This document shows positions 35,669-43,769 of a stretch of DNA of 64,000 bases, piece after piece; position 1 is the stretch's first letter; each line of letters opens with the position of its first letter. Made by a program: the position numbers and the translations under genes. The stretch is from Pleomorphochaeta sp963678575 (lineage in GTDB: Bacteria > Spirochaetota > Spirochaetia > Sphaerochaetales > Sphaerochaetaceae), in the NCBI GenBank assembly GCA_963678575.2, contig CAXXHV010000002.1, positions 1,922,001 to 1,986,000 on the forward strand. The letters run 5' to 3'. The notes beneath the pieces are model-generated. The model was not told the origin of the DNA. It was given only the letters and a program-made list of their open reading frames with translations, and did no database searches.

Positions 35669-35680
35669 ATGTTCGAACAT
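35669..35680. promoter_or_regulatory. Palindrome ATGTTCGAACAT, candidate DeoR operator
   Basis: This perfect 12-bp palindrome lies 23 bases upstream of the deoR-type start codon, in the promoter or leader. TTCG-containing half sites are common for DeoR-family repressors, so autoregulation is likely but unproven. No second copy was seen in the window. Confidence 0.45.
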
Positions 35681-36414
35681 TCTTAATTTTTTATGAGTGT
35701 AAATCAACAAAAATCATTTGTCAATGTTTATTTGCGAGCAATAAATAAAATATGCATATTTTGTATAAATATGTATAAATTATTTATATCAAATAAAATA
35801 TTACATAAACATAAACATATACTACATTCTATTTATGTTTACCTAAGTAAAAATATTATTTTTTGTTTATATACCTAAAAATATCTGTATTTTATTATTT
35901 TTATTAGAGATCCAATTTTGTTTAAATACAAACATTTTGCTGTATTTTTTACTATTAAAAAAACAGATTTTTTTTATAAAAAATTTATTTTTTTTAAATC
36001 AATGAATAGATTATTTCAAATAATGAACTATTTTTTTTTATATTGTTGATAACAATATTTTTAAAACTATAAAAAATTAAAAAAGAACAATCACACAAAA
36101 ATTAATTCTATAGCGAGAAAGAAAGATTGCTATAGTAAAAAACAATAATAAAAATATTAAAATTTTAGAGATAAAATTGAAAAATAAGGATATTGAAAAT
36201 TAGTTGTTGATTTAAATAAAGAGCATTTAATTGTTTTAATCATTAATAATTCCTATAACAAAATATAGTTTCTCACAAATCTTCAACTATTTGTAATAAA
36301 CAACATTAGATATTTTATCTCAATTATAATAACAAGAAATACTTAATTGTTTTCTTCTACAAATTAGGTGGGGGGACATAAACAGAAATTATTTAAATTA
36401 ACACTAAATTATAG

Positions 36415-36795
36415 TTATCTTAACTTTTTTAACAAATCGACAAGAACTATTTCACCATTTTTGGAATGCACCTTAATTTCTCTTTTAGAAAACACTCCAA
36501 TGATATCAACAATAGATGTAAACAGCTTAGGAGAAAGCTCTGTTATTAATTGTTCCAGGCTTTTATTGTTTCTAGAAATCTATCAATCTGTATTTTCCTT
36601 GAATACTTATCAGCTAGAATTGCTTGTGTCTTTTCAAGTTTCTCTTGAATGGAAAAATACTCTGCTGATAGATTATTATAATCTTCATTAAAGTCCTCTG
36701 GGTTATTAATAATTGTTGAATTACCTTCAACTAGTTGTTCAATTTGCTTTGATATTTTAATTCAAATGGCAAAACTTGTATTCTATGATGAAACT
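36415..36795 (-). pseudogene. Large serine-recombinase C-terminal remnant
   Basis: The minus strand encodes, in pieces, I-Q-V-L-P-F-E-L-K, then after a frameshift I-S-K-Q-I-E-Q-L-V, N-N-P-E-D-F-N-E-D-Y and K-Y-S-R-K-I-Q-I-D-R-F-L-E-T-I-K, and after another shift E-Q-L-I-T-E-L-S-P-K-L-F and V-V-like end K-N-G-E-I-V-L-V-D-L-L-K-K-L-R stop. This is the zinc-ribbon-to-coiled-coil end of a large serine recombinase, as on integrative elements. The catalytic N-terminal half is missing and at least two frameshifts are present. Two worse copies lie at 25165 and 25919. Confidence 0.6.
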
Positions 36796-36957
36796 AGAGC
36801 TTAAAATTATATTTTAAGAGAATCCATAAAATACAAGCGTCAAGGATTTGACGCTTGTTATCTATTAATTAATATAAAAAAAATTGTAGTTATATTTTAC
36901 AAAAATAATAAGTATTAGCTATTTCTTATGGAAATTGCATACTTATTACTATATATT

Positions 36958-37818
36958 TTAAACTAAGTTTTCTCTTATATAATCTGCTGAATCTTTAGCA
37001 AGTTTATCTAAATTTGGATTTTTAATTATATCTCTCCAAACAGCAATATCTTGTCCTACTTGGCCTCCAGCTTTAATAAATGGTTCCTCAATTAAAGCTC
37101 CTTGGTAATTGATATCATCTAGTGCTGTTTTGATTTCTTTCCAAGGCATATTACCTAATCCTACAGGTCGTCTATTATTTTCACCGAGGTGAATACCTCC
37201 TAGAAAATCACCAGCTAAACGTATGGCCTCAGGAATAGAATCTTCTTCAATATTCATATGAAAAGTATCTAATAATATTTTACAAGAAGGACTATTAACT
37301 TTTTTACAATAATCAATAGCTTGTTCACAAGTGTTTAAAAGAAATTGTTCAAATCTATTTATAACTTCACATAATAAAATTACATTATTTTTTTCTGCTA
37401 TTTTTGACATAACTTTCATACTTTTTATACTTTGATTATAGTAATCTAATCTATTTTCTCCTTTTGGGAGTTGCTTAGGCCAAGTAGAATAAACTGTACC
37501 GCATATTGTTCCTCCGCCCATTTCTCCAACGGCTTCAATCATTTTTGTCATAAATTTAATACCATTTAATCTAGTTTTTTCATCCAAAGAAGAAACATCA
37601 TTGTCTGCAGTAAGTCCTATACCATACGATAATGTAATACCATATTTATTTGCTTCTCTTACAATCGTTTGTCGATCAGCAGATGACATATTTACAATAG
37701 TTCCTCCATTAATTTCAAGTTGATTAAATCCCAATTTACTTACTTTTTTGATATAAGATATAAAATCAACATCCCATTCAGTGCTCCAGAACGCATAATA
37801 AATACCAACTTTTCTCAT
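36958..37818 (-). CDS. Ketose 3-epimerase, D-allulose (psicose)/D-tagatose 3-epimerase-like
   Basis: The 286-residue TIM-barrel enzyme closely follows characterised D-psicose 3-epimerases: V-G-I-Y-Y-A-F-W near residue 3, C-E-V-I-N-R-F-E near 150, L-D-T-F-H-M-N-I-E-E-D-S near 183, G-E-N-N-R-R-P-V-G-L-G-N-M-P-W near 213, and I-E-E-P-F at about 245. The four metal ligands (Glu, Asp, His, Glu) fall in these motifs. Such enzymes epimerise C3 of free ketoses with broad range, including L-ribulose/L-xylulose. The gene lies behind an AraC regulator, with its GGAG site in the regulator's last codons, and diverges from the rhamnose/lyxose operon, so the natural substrate may be a ketose of that pathway. 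Confidence 0.88.
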   Translation of the reverse strand: MRKVGIYYAFWSTEWDVDFISYIKKVSKLGFNQLEINGGTIVNMSSADRQTIVREANKYGITLSYGIGLTADNDVSSLDEKTRLNGIKFMTKMIEAVGEMGGGTICGTVYSTWPKQLPKGENRLDYYNQSIKSMKVMSKIAEKNNVILLCEVINRFEQFLLNTCEQAIDYCKKVNSPSCKILLDTFHMNIEEDSIPEAIRLAGDFLGGIHLGENNRRPVGLGNMPWKEIKTALDDINYQGALIEEPFIKAGGQVGQDIAVWRDIIKNPNLDKLAKDSADYIRENLV

Positions 37819-37821
37819 TTT

Positions 37822-38745
37822 TTATTCTCCTATATTTTTATATTTTTTTGTTTTATTTTTCCATTGAGAAGGAGTATACCCGGTTTTTTTCTTGAACAAT
37901 CTAGAAAAATAGTATTGGCTATCAAAAGCTAATTTGTAAGAAATTTCTTTTATTTGATAATTAGTTGTTTCTAATAATTCCTTTGCTTTATTTATTTTCA
38001 TATCTAGCAAATATTGATAAGGAGACATCCCAGTAATATTTAAGAAATAATTTCTAAGTTGATAGTAATTCATATTCATTGAATCACAAATATCTTCAAT
38101 ATTGAATTGTTTGTAGAGATTTTCGGTAAAGTAGTTTTTGATTTTAAGAAAGGGATCCTCTCCAAGTGTTGTTTCATGCAATGAAGTTTCTGAAAGAAAA
38201 AAATATCTTGTTAAATTAGAAATTAAGGTAGATGCTAATAGAGGTTGTATATTATTCTCAGTTGCTTTACTTATTTTTACTAACTTATTAAAATCTTTAA
38301 CAACAGTATCAGAGTCAACGGAAATCGGATATGATGTTTGAAATAATTTTGTATTTTGAACCCATCTGTTTGGTATTTCACCATTAAAAATAATCTGAAA
38401 TTCATTGTAATTTTTATTAAGATTGGGACTAATTTCAAATTTGTCATTCGGTTGAAATAATATAAATGTACCTTTTTTGATAATTCCTTGGTAATCAAAC
38501 GACTTAATAAAAGCTTCTCCTTCATGAACATAATAAAAGTGGAAATATTCATCAATAATCGGGACATACCATCTATTCGAAATTAGTGAATTATTGGTTT
38601 CAGATTTAATATTATTATTCTCAATCTCAAAAGATTGAAACCCTTTATTAGATAGTTTAATAACACTACACCCAAATGTTTTTCCTTGCTCTGAAATAGG
38701 AATATATTCAGCAAAATTGGTGTTTAAAAATATATTTGAATTCAT
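37822..38745 (-). CDS. AraC-family transcriptional regulator
   Basis: This 307-residue protein has a poorly conserved N-terminal sensing domain (residues 1-200, with P-I-I-D-E-Y-F-H-F-Y-Y-V-H-E-G-E near 62, cupin-like) and a typical two-HTH AraC domain from 205 on, with M-N-M-N-Y-Y-Q-L-R-N-Y-F and the signature I-K-E-I-S-Y-K-L-A-F-D-S-Q-Y-Y-F-S-R-L-F-K near 265. It precedes the 3-epimerase gene by three bases and is divergent from the long sugar operon at 39169. It is therefore the likely activator of both, responding to L-rhamnose, L-lyxose or a related sugar. Confidence 0.9.
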   Translation of the reverse strand: MNSNIFLNTNFAEYIPISEQGKTFGCSVIKLSNKGFQSFEIENNNIKSETNNSLISNRWYVPIIDEYFHFYYVHEGEAFIKSFDYQGIIKKGTFILFQPNDKFEISPNLNKNYNEFQIIFNGEIPNRWVQNTKLFQTSYPISVDSDTVVKDFNKLVKISKATENNIQPLLASTLISNLTRYFFLSETSLHETTLGEDPFLKIKNYFTENLYKQFNIEDICDSMNMNYYQLRNYFLNITGMSPYQYLLDMKINKAKELLETTNYQIKEISYKLAFDSQYYFSRLFKKKTGYTPSQWKNKTKKYKNIGE

Positions 38746-39168
38746 GTAGATTTGTTTTTCCTTTGTAGGGGTCTATCAAATAAAGTAATAACAAAAATAC
38801 TAATTCAAATTTAAAAAGCTGTAAAGCCAAAAAAAAAACTAATATAATTAAAAACTAATTTCTTTCAGAGTAAAGAAATATAAATGACTTAATTAACAAT
38901 AGTATGAAAAATAGGTGTATAAATGTTTAAATTAATCATTATTACTTTAAGTCTTTGTAAATTTTTTTAAATTAAAAAAAAAGTAATTTGTACTTTTTTT
39001 TAATCTTTTTAAAAAAAAGTTCATTTTATTGAACTGAGACAAAAAAAGTATATTTATTCTTAATATAAAGTGCATTACTTTTAAAAATTAGATAGTATTT
39101 TTTTTATTTTTGTACATTGTTAATTTAGATATTTAGATCAAATAATTAATTGTACAAGGGGATAAAAA
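38746..39168. other. Divergent control region of the rhamnose/lyxose locus
   Basis: No gene is present. The 420 bases hold the promoters of the AraC/epimerase pair (leftward) and of the long operon (rightward). An inverted repeat, AGTTCA at 39018-39023 and TGAACT at 39030-39035, lies 134 bases before the ATPase start. The ATPase gene has a GGGG ribosome site (AAGGGG) at 39157. No direct repeats typical of AraC sites were obvious by eye. Confidence 0.5.
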
Positions 39169-40653
39169 ATGGGTCATAAACTCTTAGAAATTGAACAAAT
39201 ATCTAAATTTTTTCCTGGTGTAAAAGCCTTACAGAATGTTAGCTTTGATGTAGAAGAATCCGAAATACATGCTTTAATAGGTGAGAACGGTGCTGGAAAA
39301 TCTACATTAATAAAAGTTCTCTCTGGAATTTATCAACCAGAAGAAGGTGGCACAATAAAGATGAATGGAGAGGTATTAGAAAATATAAATCCTCTTATGT
39401 CTTTATCGAAGGGAATTGTTGTAATTTATCAAGATTTTTCATTATTTCCAAATATGTCGGTAGCTGAAAATATAAGTTTAGGGTTATTTGTATCGGCAGG
39501 AAATAAAACTGTAAATCGAAAAAAAATGGATGAAATAGCTAAAGAAGCTTTATCTAAGTTAAAAGTGAATATTGATATTCATGCAAATTTGTCTGAATTA
39601 TCAGTAGCTAAACAACAGTTAGTTGCGATAGCAAGAGCCTTGGCTAATCAGGCTAAAATATTAATCTTAGATGAACCAACAAGTGCATTATCAACTGATG
39701 AAGTAAAAAATCTATTTAAAATAATGAAAAACTTAAAGGCTGATGGAATTTCTATGATTTTCATTTCTCATAAGCTTGATGAATTATTTGAAGTTTCAGA
39801 TAGATTTACAGTATTAAGAGATGGGCAATGTGTTGGTACTTACAACGAAGATCAACTAGATGATGATTTATTAATATCATTAATGGTTGGAAGAAAAGTA
39901 GAATATAAAATCTATGAAAAAGTTATATGTGATGAACCTTTGCTAGAAGTAAGAAACTTTTCTAAAGAAGGTAATTTTAAAAACATTAATTTCACATTAA
40001 ATAAAGGCGAAATTCTTGGTATAACAGGGCTTGTAGGTGCAGGTCGATCAGAGGTAGTTACATCTATTTTTGGGCTTAATCCGAAGGATAATGGACAATT
40101 AATCTTAGATGGAAACGAAATAGAGATTAAAAATACTAGCGAAGCAATCAATCATGGGATAGCCTTAATTCCTGAAAATAGGTTGCAAGAAGGTCTTTTA
40201 TTAAGAAAATCTGTAAATGACAATATTAGTATGACTATTTTAAAAAAGTTAGCTGGCAGATTTGGAATAATCGATGATAGTGAAAAAAATTCTATAGTAA
40301 AAAAATGGATAGACAAATTAAACATTAAACCTGGTTATCCTGAAATGCTTGCAAGTAAATTTTCTGGAGGTAATCAACAGAGAATAGTGATTGCAAAATG
40401 GCTTGCAACAAATCCAAAAGTACTAATAGTTGATGAACCAACAAATGGTATTGATATTGGCGCTAAAGCAGAAATTCATAGCTTGTTACGAGAATTAGCA
40501 AAAAGTGGATTAGGAATTATTGTTATTTCATCTGAGTTGCCGGAAATTCTATCTGTTTGTGACAGGGTAGCTATAATGAGAAGAGGAAACATTAAGAAAA
40601 TTCTGTCTTGTGATAGTTTGGATCAAGAAAAAATTATGAGCTATGCTTTGTAG
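39169..40653 (+). CDS. Sugar ABC importer ATPase, RbsA-type (double domain)
   Basis: The 494-residue protein has two ATPase domains. Domain 1 has Walker A G-E-N-G-A-G-K-S-T near residue 38 and Walker B L-I-L-D-E-P-T-S-A-L near 163; domain 2 has the usual degenerate A site G-L-V-G-A-G-R-S-E near 285, signature F-S-G-G-N-Q-Q-R near 398, and V-L-I-V-D-E-P-T-N-G-I-D. This is the CUT2 class for monosaccharides. It leads the operon with two permeases and a binding protein, the order seen for rhizobial rhamnose transport, and the catabolic genes that follow point to L-rhamnose and probably L-lyxose. Confidence 0.92.
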   Translation: MGHKLLEIEQISKFFPGVKALQNVSFDVEESEIHALIGENGAGKSTLIKVLSGIYQPEEGGTIKMNGEVLENINPLMSLSKGIVVIYQDFSLFPNMSVAENISLGLFVSAGNKTVNRKKMDEIAKEALSKLKVNIDIHANLSELSVAKQQLVAIARALANQAKILILDEPTSALSTDEVKNLFKIMKNLKADGISMIFISHKLDELFEVSDRFTVLRDGQCVGTYNEDQLDDDLLISLMVGRKVEYKIYEKVICDEPLLEVRNFSKEGNFKNINFTLNKGEILGITGLVGAGRSEVVTSIFGLNPKDNGQLILDGNEIEIKNTSEAINHGIALIPENRLQEGLLLRKSVNDNISMTILKKLAGRFGIIDDSEKNSIVKKWIDKLNIKPGYPEMLASKFSGGNQQRIVIAKWLATNPKVLIVDEPTNGIDIGAKAEIHSLLRELAKSGLGIIVISSELPEILSVCDRVAIMRRGNIKKILSCDSLDQEKIMSYAL

Positions 40654-40662
40654 GAGTCTTTG

Positions 40663-41658
40663 ATGAAAAATATTATAAAGAAACAAGAATTTACATTGTT
40701 TGTGATATTGATAATAATGTGTGTTATTATTGGTTTTTTCAATATAACTTTTTTTAGTATTGAGAATCTTATTGACCTTTTAAAAACTAATTTGGTTTTG
40801 ACAATGATGGCAATGGGAATGTTGTTAGTAATACTAACAGGTGGAATTGACGTATCTGTTGCTTCAATTATATCAGCTATAACAGTTATAATTGGTAACT
40901 TTTTAATAAATGTCTCATCAAATTTAATTGTTGTAGTATTAGTCGCAGCAATATCTGGGATGCTAATTGGTTTAGTAAATGGGTTGTTAATTGCAAAATT
41001 AAAAATACCTCCAATAGTAGCAACTTTAGGCACTATGAACATAATAGCCGGTATAAATTTATATATTACAAATGGATCTTGGATTACAGGAGTTCCTCAA
41101 AACTTTATTGATTTTGGTAATATTATGTTGTTCAAATTCCATTTAAGTGATGGCCGTTTAATTGGTTTGCCTATCCAAATAATCTTTCTACTTCCTGTAT
41201 GTATTGGAACATGGTATGTATTAAATAAAACAGTAATTGGTAGAGGAATATATGCCTTAGGTGGTAACAAAGAAAGTGCTGAGAGAATGGGATTCAACTC
41301 CACAAATGTTTTACTATTTATATATACTTTTGAAGGCTTAATAATAGGCTTGGCTGCAGTAGCTCATACATCAATAATGAGACAAGTTGACCCGAATGCC
41401 TTTAATAGTTATGAAATGGAAGTTATCGCAGCAGTTGTTTTGGGTGGTGCTAGTACACTTGGAGGCTATGGCTCAGTTTTAGGGACTTTAATAGGGGTAG
41501 CTTTATTCAGTGTTATTAATAACGGTATGATTTTAATGCATATCCCTACTTTTTGGCAAAACATTGTTGTAGGACTAATAATAGTTGCTTCAGTTTCTTT
41601 TGATATGTACCAAAAGAAGAAAGTTGAAAAGAATAAAATAAAAGTAGACGTGGAGTAA
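40663..41658 (+). CDS. Sugar ABC importer permease, RbsC-type (first)
   Basis: I use the ATG at 40663, six bases after GGAG; the frame also begins one codon earlier with TTG. The 331-residue protein has about ten membrane helices and CUT2 permease features: L-T-G-G-I-D-V-S-V near residue 65, I-P-P-I-V-A-T-L-G-T near 116, A-L-G-G-N-K-E-S-A near 205 and V-L-G-G-A-S-T-L-G-G near 265. It probably forms a heterodimeric channel with the next gene product, as in rhamnose and autoinducer-2 importers. Confidence 0.9.
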   Translation: MKNIIKKQEFTLFVILIIMCVIIGFFNITFFSIENLIDLLKTNLVLTMMAMGMLLVILTGGIDVSVASIISAITVIIGNFLINVSSNLIVVVLVAAISGMLIGLVNGLLIAKLKIPPIVATLGTMNIIAGINLYITNGSWITGVPQNFIDFGNIMLFKFHLSDGRLIGLPIQIIFLLPVCIGTWYVLNKTVIGRGIYALGGNKESAERMGFNSTNVLLFIYTFEGLIIGLAAVAHTSIMRQVDPNAFNSYEMEVIAAVVLGGASTLGGYGSVLGTLIGVALFSVINNGMILMHIPTFWQNIVVGLIIVASVSFDMYQKKKVEKNKIKVDVE

Positions 41659-41662
41659 CAAT

Positions 41663-42652
41663 ATGAAAAACAAGATAAATTTAAAAAAAATCACTAAATC
41701 AACTGAAAGTATGTTGTTCACAATATTTATTATTATTTTTGGACTAATGTCAATTTTATCACCTGGTAAATTTTTAAGCCTATACAATCTACAATCTATG
41801 GCCTTTCAATTACCAGAATTTGGTTTATTTGCTTTAGGTATGATGTTAGTTATTACAACAGGAGGTATAGATCTTTCTTTAACATATACAGCAACGTTAG
41901 GAATGGTTGTTGGAGGATTATTTATGTCTTTTTTTAATTCTTTAGGAGCCAACCCTTATTTAGTTATTTTAGGAGCCGTTGTAATAATGATTTGCGTATC
42001 GATGTTAGCGGGCTTATTCAATGGTATTGTAGTCTCCTATTTTGGTGTTGCTCCAATGATTGCAACCCTAGGAACAGCAACCTTGTATGAAGGTATAAGC
42101 TTGAACATTACTAAAGGGGGAGCAATTTCAGGATTTCCAATTGAATTTATATCAATAGGAAATAGTTCAATTTTAGGTATTCCAATTCCTATGATAATTT
42201 TTATAATTGTTGCAATTTGTCTTTGGTACATTGTTGAAAAAGGCAAATTAGGTACTGAAATTTCTATGATTGGGTGTAGCCCCAAAGTTTGTGAGTATTC
42301 TGGTATAAAAGTTAAGAAGGTTCTATTAAAGACTTATTTGATGACAAGCTTCCTTGTAGCTATTGCGGGGATCATTATGGCGAGTAGATATAATTCCTCA
42401 AAGGAATCTTATGGTTCATCATATTTGTTGCAAGCAGTATCAGCTTGTGTGTTAGGTGGTACAGATATTATGGGAGGTCAAAGCTCAGTTACTGGAACAA
42501 TTATAGCTGTTTTGATTATTCAAACAATTTCAAGTGGATTAAATATCTTTGGATTAAATAGATACTTGACAACAGTATTTATGGGTTTAATTTTAATTTT
42601 AGTTCTAGTTATGAACTATATAATGGAATTAAAAAGTAAAAAAATAAAATAA
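41663..42652 (+). CDS. Sugar ABC importer permease, RbsC-type (second)
   Basis: This 329-residue permease is a diverged relative of the preceding one, with I-T-T-G-G-I-D-L-S-L-T near residue 65, A-P-M-I-A-T-L-G-T-A near 128 and V-L-G-G-T-D-I-M-G-G near 262. A GGAG site at the end of the upstream gene lies nine bases before its ATG. Two unlike permeases per system are typical of the rhamnose (Rhizobium) and LsrCD importers and differ from the single RbsC of ribose. Confidence 0.9.
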   Translation: MKNKINLKKITKSTESMLFTIFIIIFGLMSILSPGKFLSLYNLQSMAFQLPEFGLFALGMMLVITTGGIDLSLTYTATLGMVVGGLFMSFFNSLGANPYLVILGAVVIMICVSMLAGLFNGIVVSYFGVAPMIATLGTATLYEGISLNITKGGAISGFPIEFISIGNSSILGIPIPMIIFIIVAICLWYIVEKGKLGTEISMIGCSPKVCEYSGIKVKKVLLKTYLMTSFLVAIAGIIMASRYNSSKESYGSSYLLQAVSACVLGGTDIMGGQSSVTGTIIAVLIIQTISSGLNIFGLNRYLTTVFMGLILILVLVMNYIMELKSKKIK

Positions 42653-42692
42653 TAAAATAATACATTTGTATTAAAATAAAATGGAGGAAAAA

Positions 42693-43703
42693 ATGAAAAA
42701 ATTTTTTACGTTATTATCAGTATTTGCATTATGCTCAACAGTTATTTTTGCAAATGGAGCATCAGAAAAAGCTTCTTCAACAAAGGAAAATTCGGTACCT
42801 ACAATTGTTGTTATGCCAAAATTAGTTGGAATACCTTATTTCACAGCATCAGGCGAAGGCGCTGAAAAAGCTGGAAAAGATTTAGGTGTGAATGTTATTT
42901 ATACTGGACCAGCAACAGCAGATGCTGCTGAACAAGTAAGAATGTTGGAAGATTTAATTAGTAAAGGAGTAGATGCAATTTGTGTAGCACCTAATGATGC
43001 TGCTGCTTTAACTCCTGTATTAGCAAAAGCAAAAAAAGCTGGAATTTTAATTCTAGACTGGGACACAACTGCAGATCCTTCAGTTGTTGATATTTCAGTA
43101 CACCAAATTGATGATAAAATTTTTGGTGAACACAATTTTGATTTGTTAGTTGATCATATGGGTGATTCTGGTCAGTATGCAATCTTGACTGGTGGATTAT
43201 CAGCAGCAAACTTAAATACTTGGATTGATTATGGATTAAAATATGCAAAAGAAAAATATCCAAATTTAGATTTAGTAACTACTAGAGTTCCTACTGATGA
43301 AAAACAACAAGTTGCATATCAAAAAACATTAGATTTAATTAAAGCATATCCAGACTTAAAGGGTATAGTTGGATTTAGTACTCCAACTCCAATCGGAGCA
43401 GCTCAAGCAGTTCAAGAAAAGGGCTTATCTGATGTAATAGCTGTTGTTGGTAATGGATTACCTACAGATGGTGGACCTTATTTAGAAGATGGTTCTTTAG
43501 ATGTTTCAACTCTTTGGGATCCTGGTAAATTAGGATATTTAACTGTTTACTTAGCTAATGAATCTTTAAAAGGTAACGAAATTGTAGATGGCATGGAAGT
43601 TCCTAATGTTGGTAATATTACAGTTACTGACCAAGGTAAAACTGTAATAATGGGACCTCCTACTGATTTCACTAAAGAAAATTATTCAACATTTAGTTTC
43701 TAA
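42693..43703 (+). CDS. Sugar ABC importer substrate-binding protein (CUT2, rhamnose-type)
   Basis: The start at 42693 (M-K-K-F-F-T-L-L) is chosen because GGAGG lies immediately upstream at 42682-42686; the longer frame would begin inside that site. The 336-residue protein has a signal peptide ending in F-A-N-G-A-S-E-K. The fold is of the periplasmic-binding-protein-like family 4 type: V-G-I-P-Y-F-T-A-S-G-E-G near 45, G-V-D-A-I-C-V-A-P-N-D near 92, D-W-D-T-T-A near 122. Its resemblance is to rhamnose- and AI-2-binding proteins. A very strong hairpin follows the stop. Confidence 0.88.
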   Translation: MKKFFTLLSVFALCSTVIFANGASEKASSTKENSVPTIVVMPKLVGIPYFTASGEGAEKAGKDLGVNVIYTGPATADAAEQVRMLEDLISKGVDAICVAPNDAAALTPVLAKAKKAGILILDWDTTADPSVVDISVHQIDDKIFGEHNFDLLVDHMGDSGQYAILTGGLSAANLNTWIDYGLKYAKEKYPNLDLVTTRVPTDEKQQVAYQKTLDLIKAYPDLKGIVGFSTPTPIGAAQAVQEKGLSDVIAVVGNGLPTDGGPYLEDGSLDVSTLWDPGKLGYLTVYLANESLKGNEIVDGMEVPNVGNITVTDQGKTVIMGPPTDFTKENYSTFSF

Positions 43704-43710
43704 ATAAAAA

Positions 43711-43739
43711 ATATAGATGGGATTTATTCCCATCTATAT
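43711..43739 (+). promoter_or_regulatory. Intraoperonic hairpin after the rhamnose-type binding-protein gene
   Basis: A perfect 12-bp stem, ATATAGATGGGA (43711-43722) with TCCCATCTATAT (43728-43739) and a five-base loop, begins eight bases after the stop. Only TTTC follows, so complete termination is unlikely; mRNA stabilisation or partial termination ahead of the catabolic genes is more plausible. Confidence 0.75.
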
Positions 43740-43769
43740 TTCAAAAGAATATTAGAGGATTTATAATAT

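Larger units (their letters stand above)
35646..36957. other. Long AT-rich intergenic region
   Basis: It carries the promoter area of the DeoR operon on its left side (palindrome at 35669) and the recombinase remnant at 36415-36795 on its right. Between 35700 and 36400 only very AT-rich sequence is seen, with a 7-bp hairpin CTATAGC at 36108 and GCTATAG at 36129. No intact gene is visible. Confidence 0.5.

Noticed and set aside
35693..35878. A 61-codon plus-strand frame in the DeoR promoter region
   Set aside because: It has no ribosome site, a composition dictated by AT-rich DNA and no domain.
36368..36691. Plus-strand frame of 107 codons
   Set aside because: It is the shadow of the minus-strand serine-recombinase remnant, whose protein similarity is clear.
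42899..43263. Minus-strand frames inside the rhamnose-type binding-protein gene
   Set aside because: They are antisense shadows without ribosome sites; the plus-strand gene is certain.
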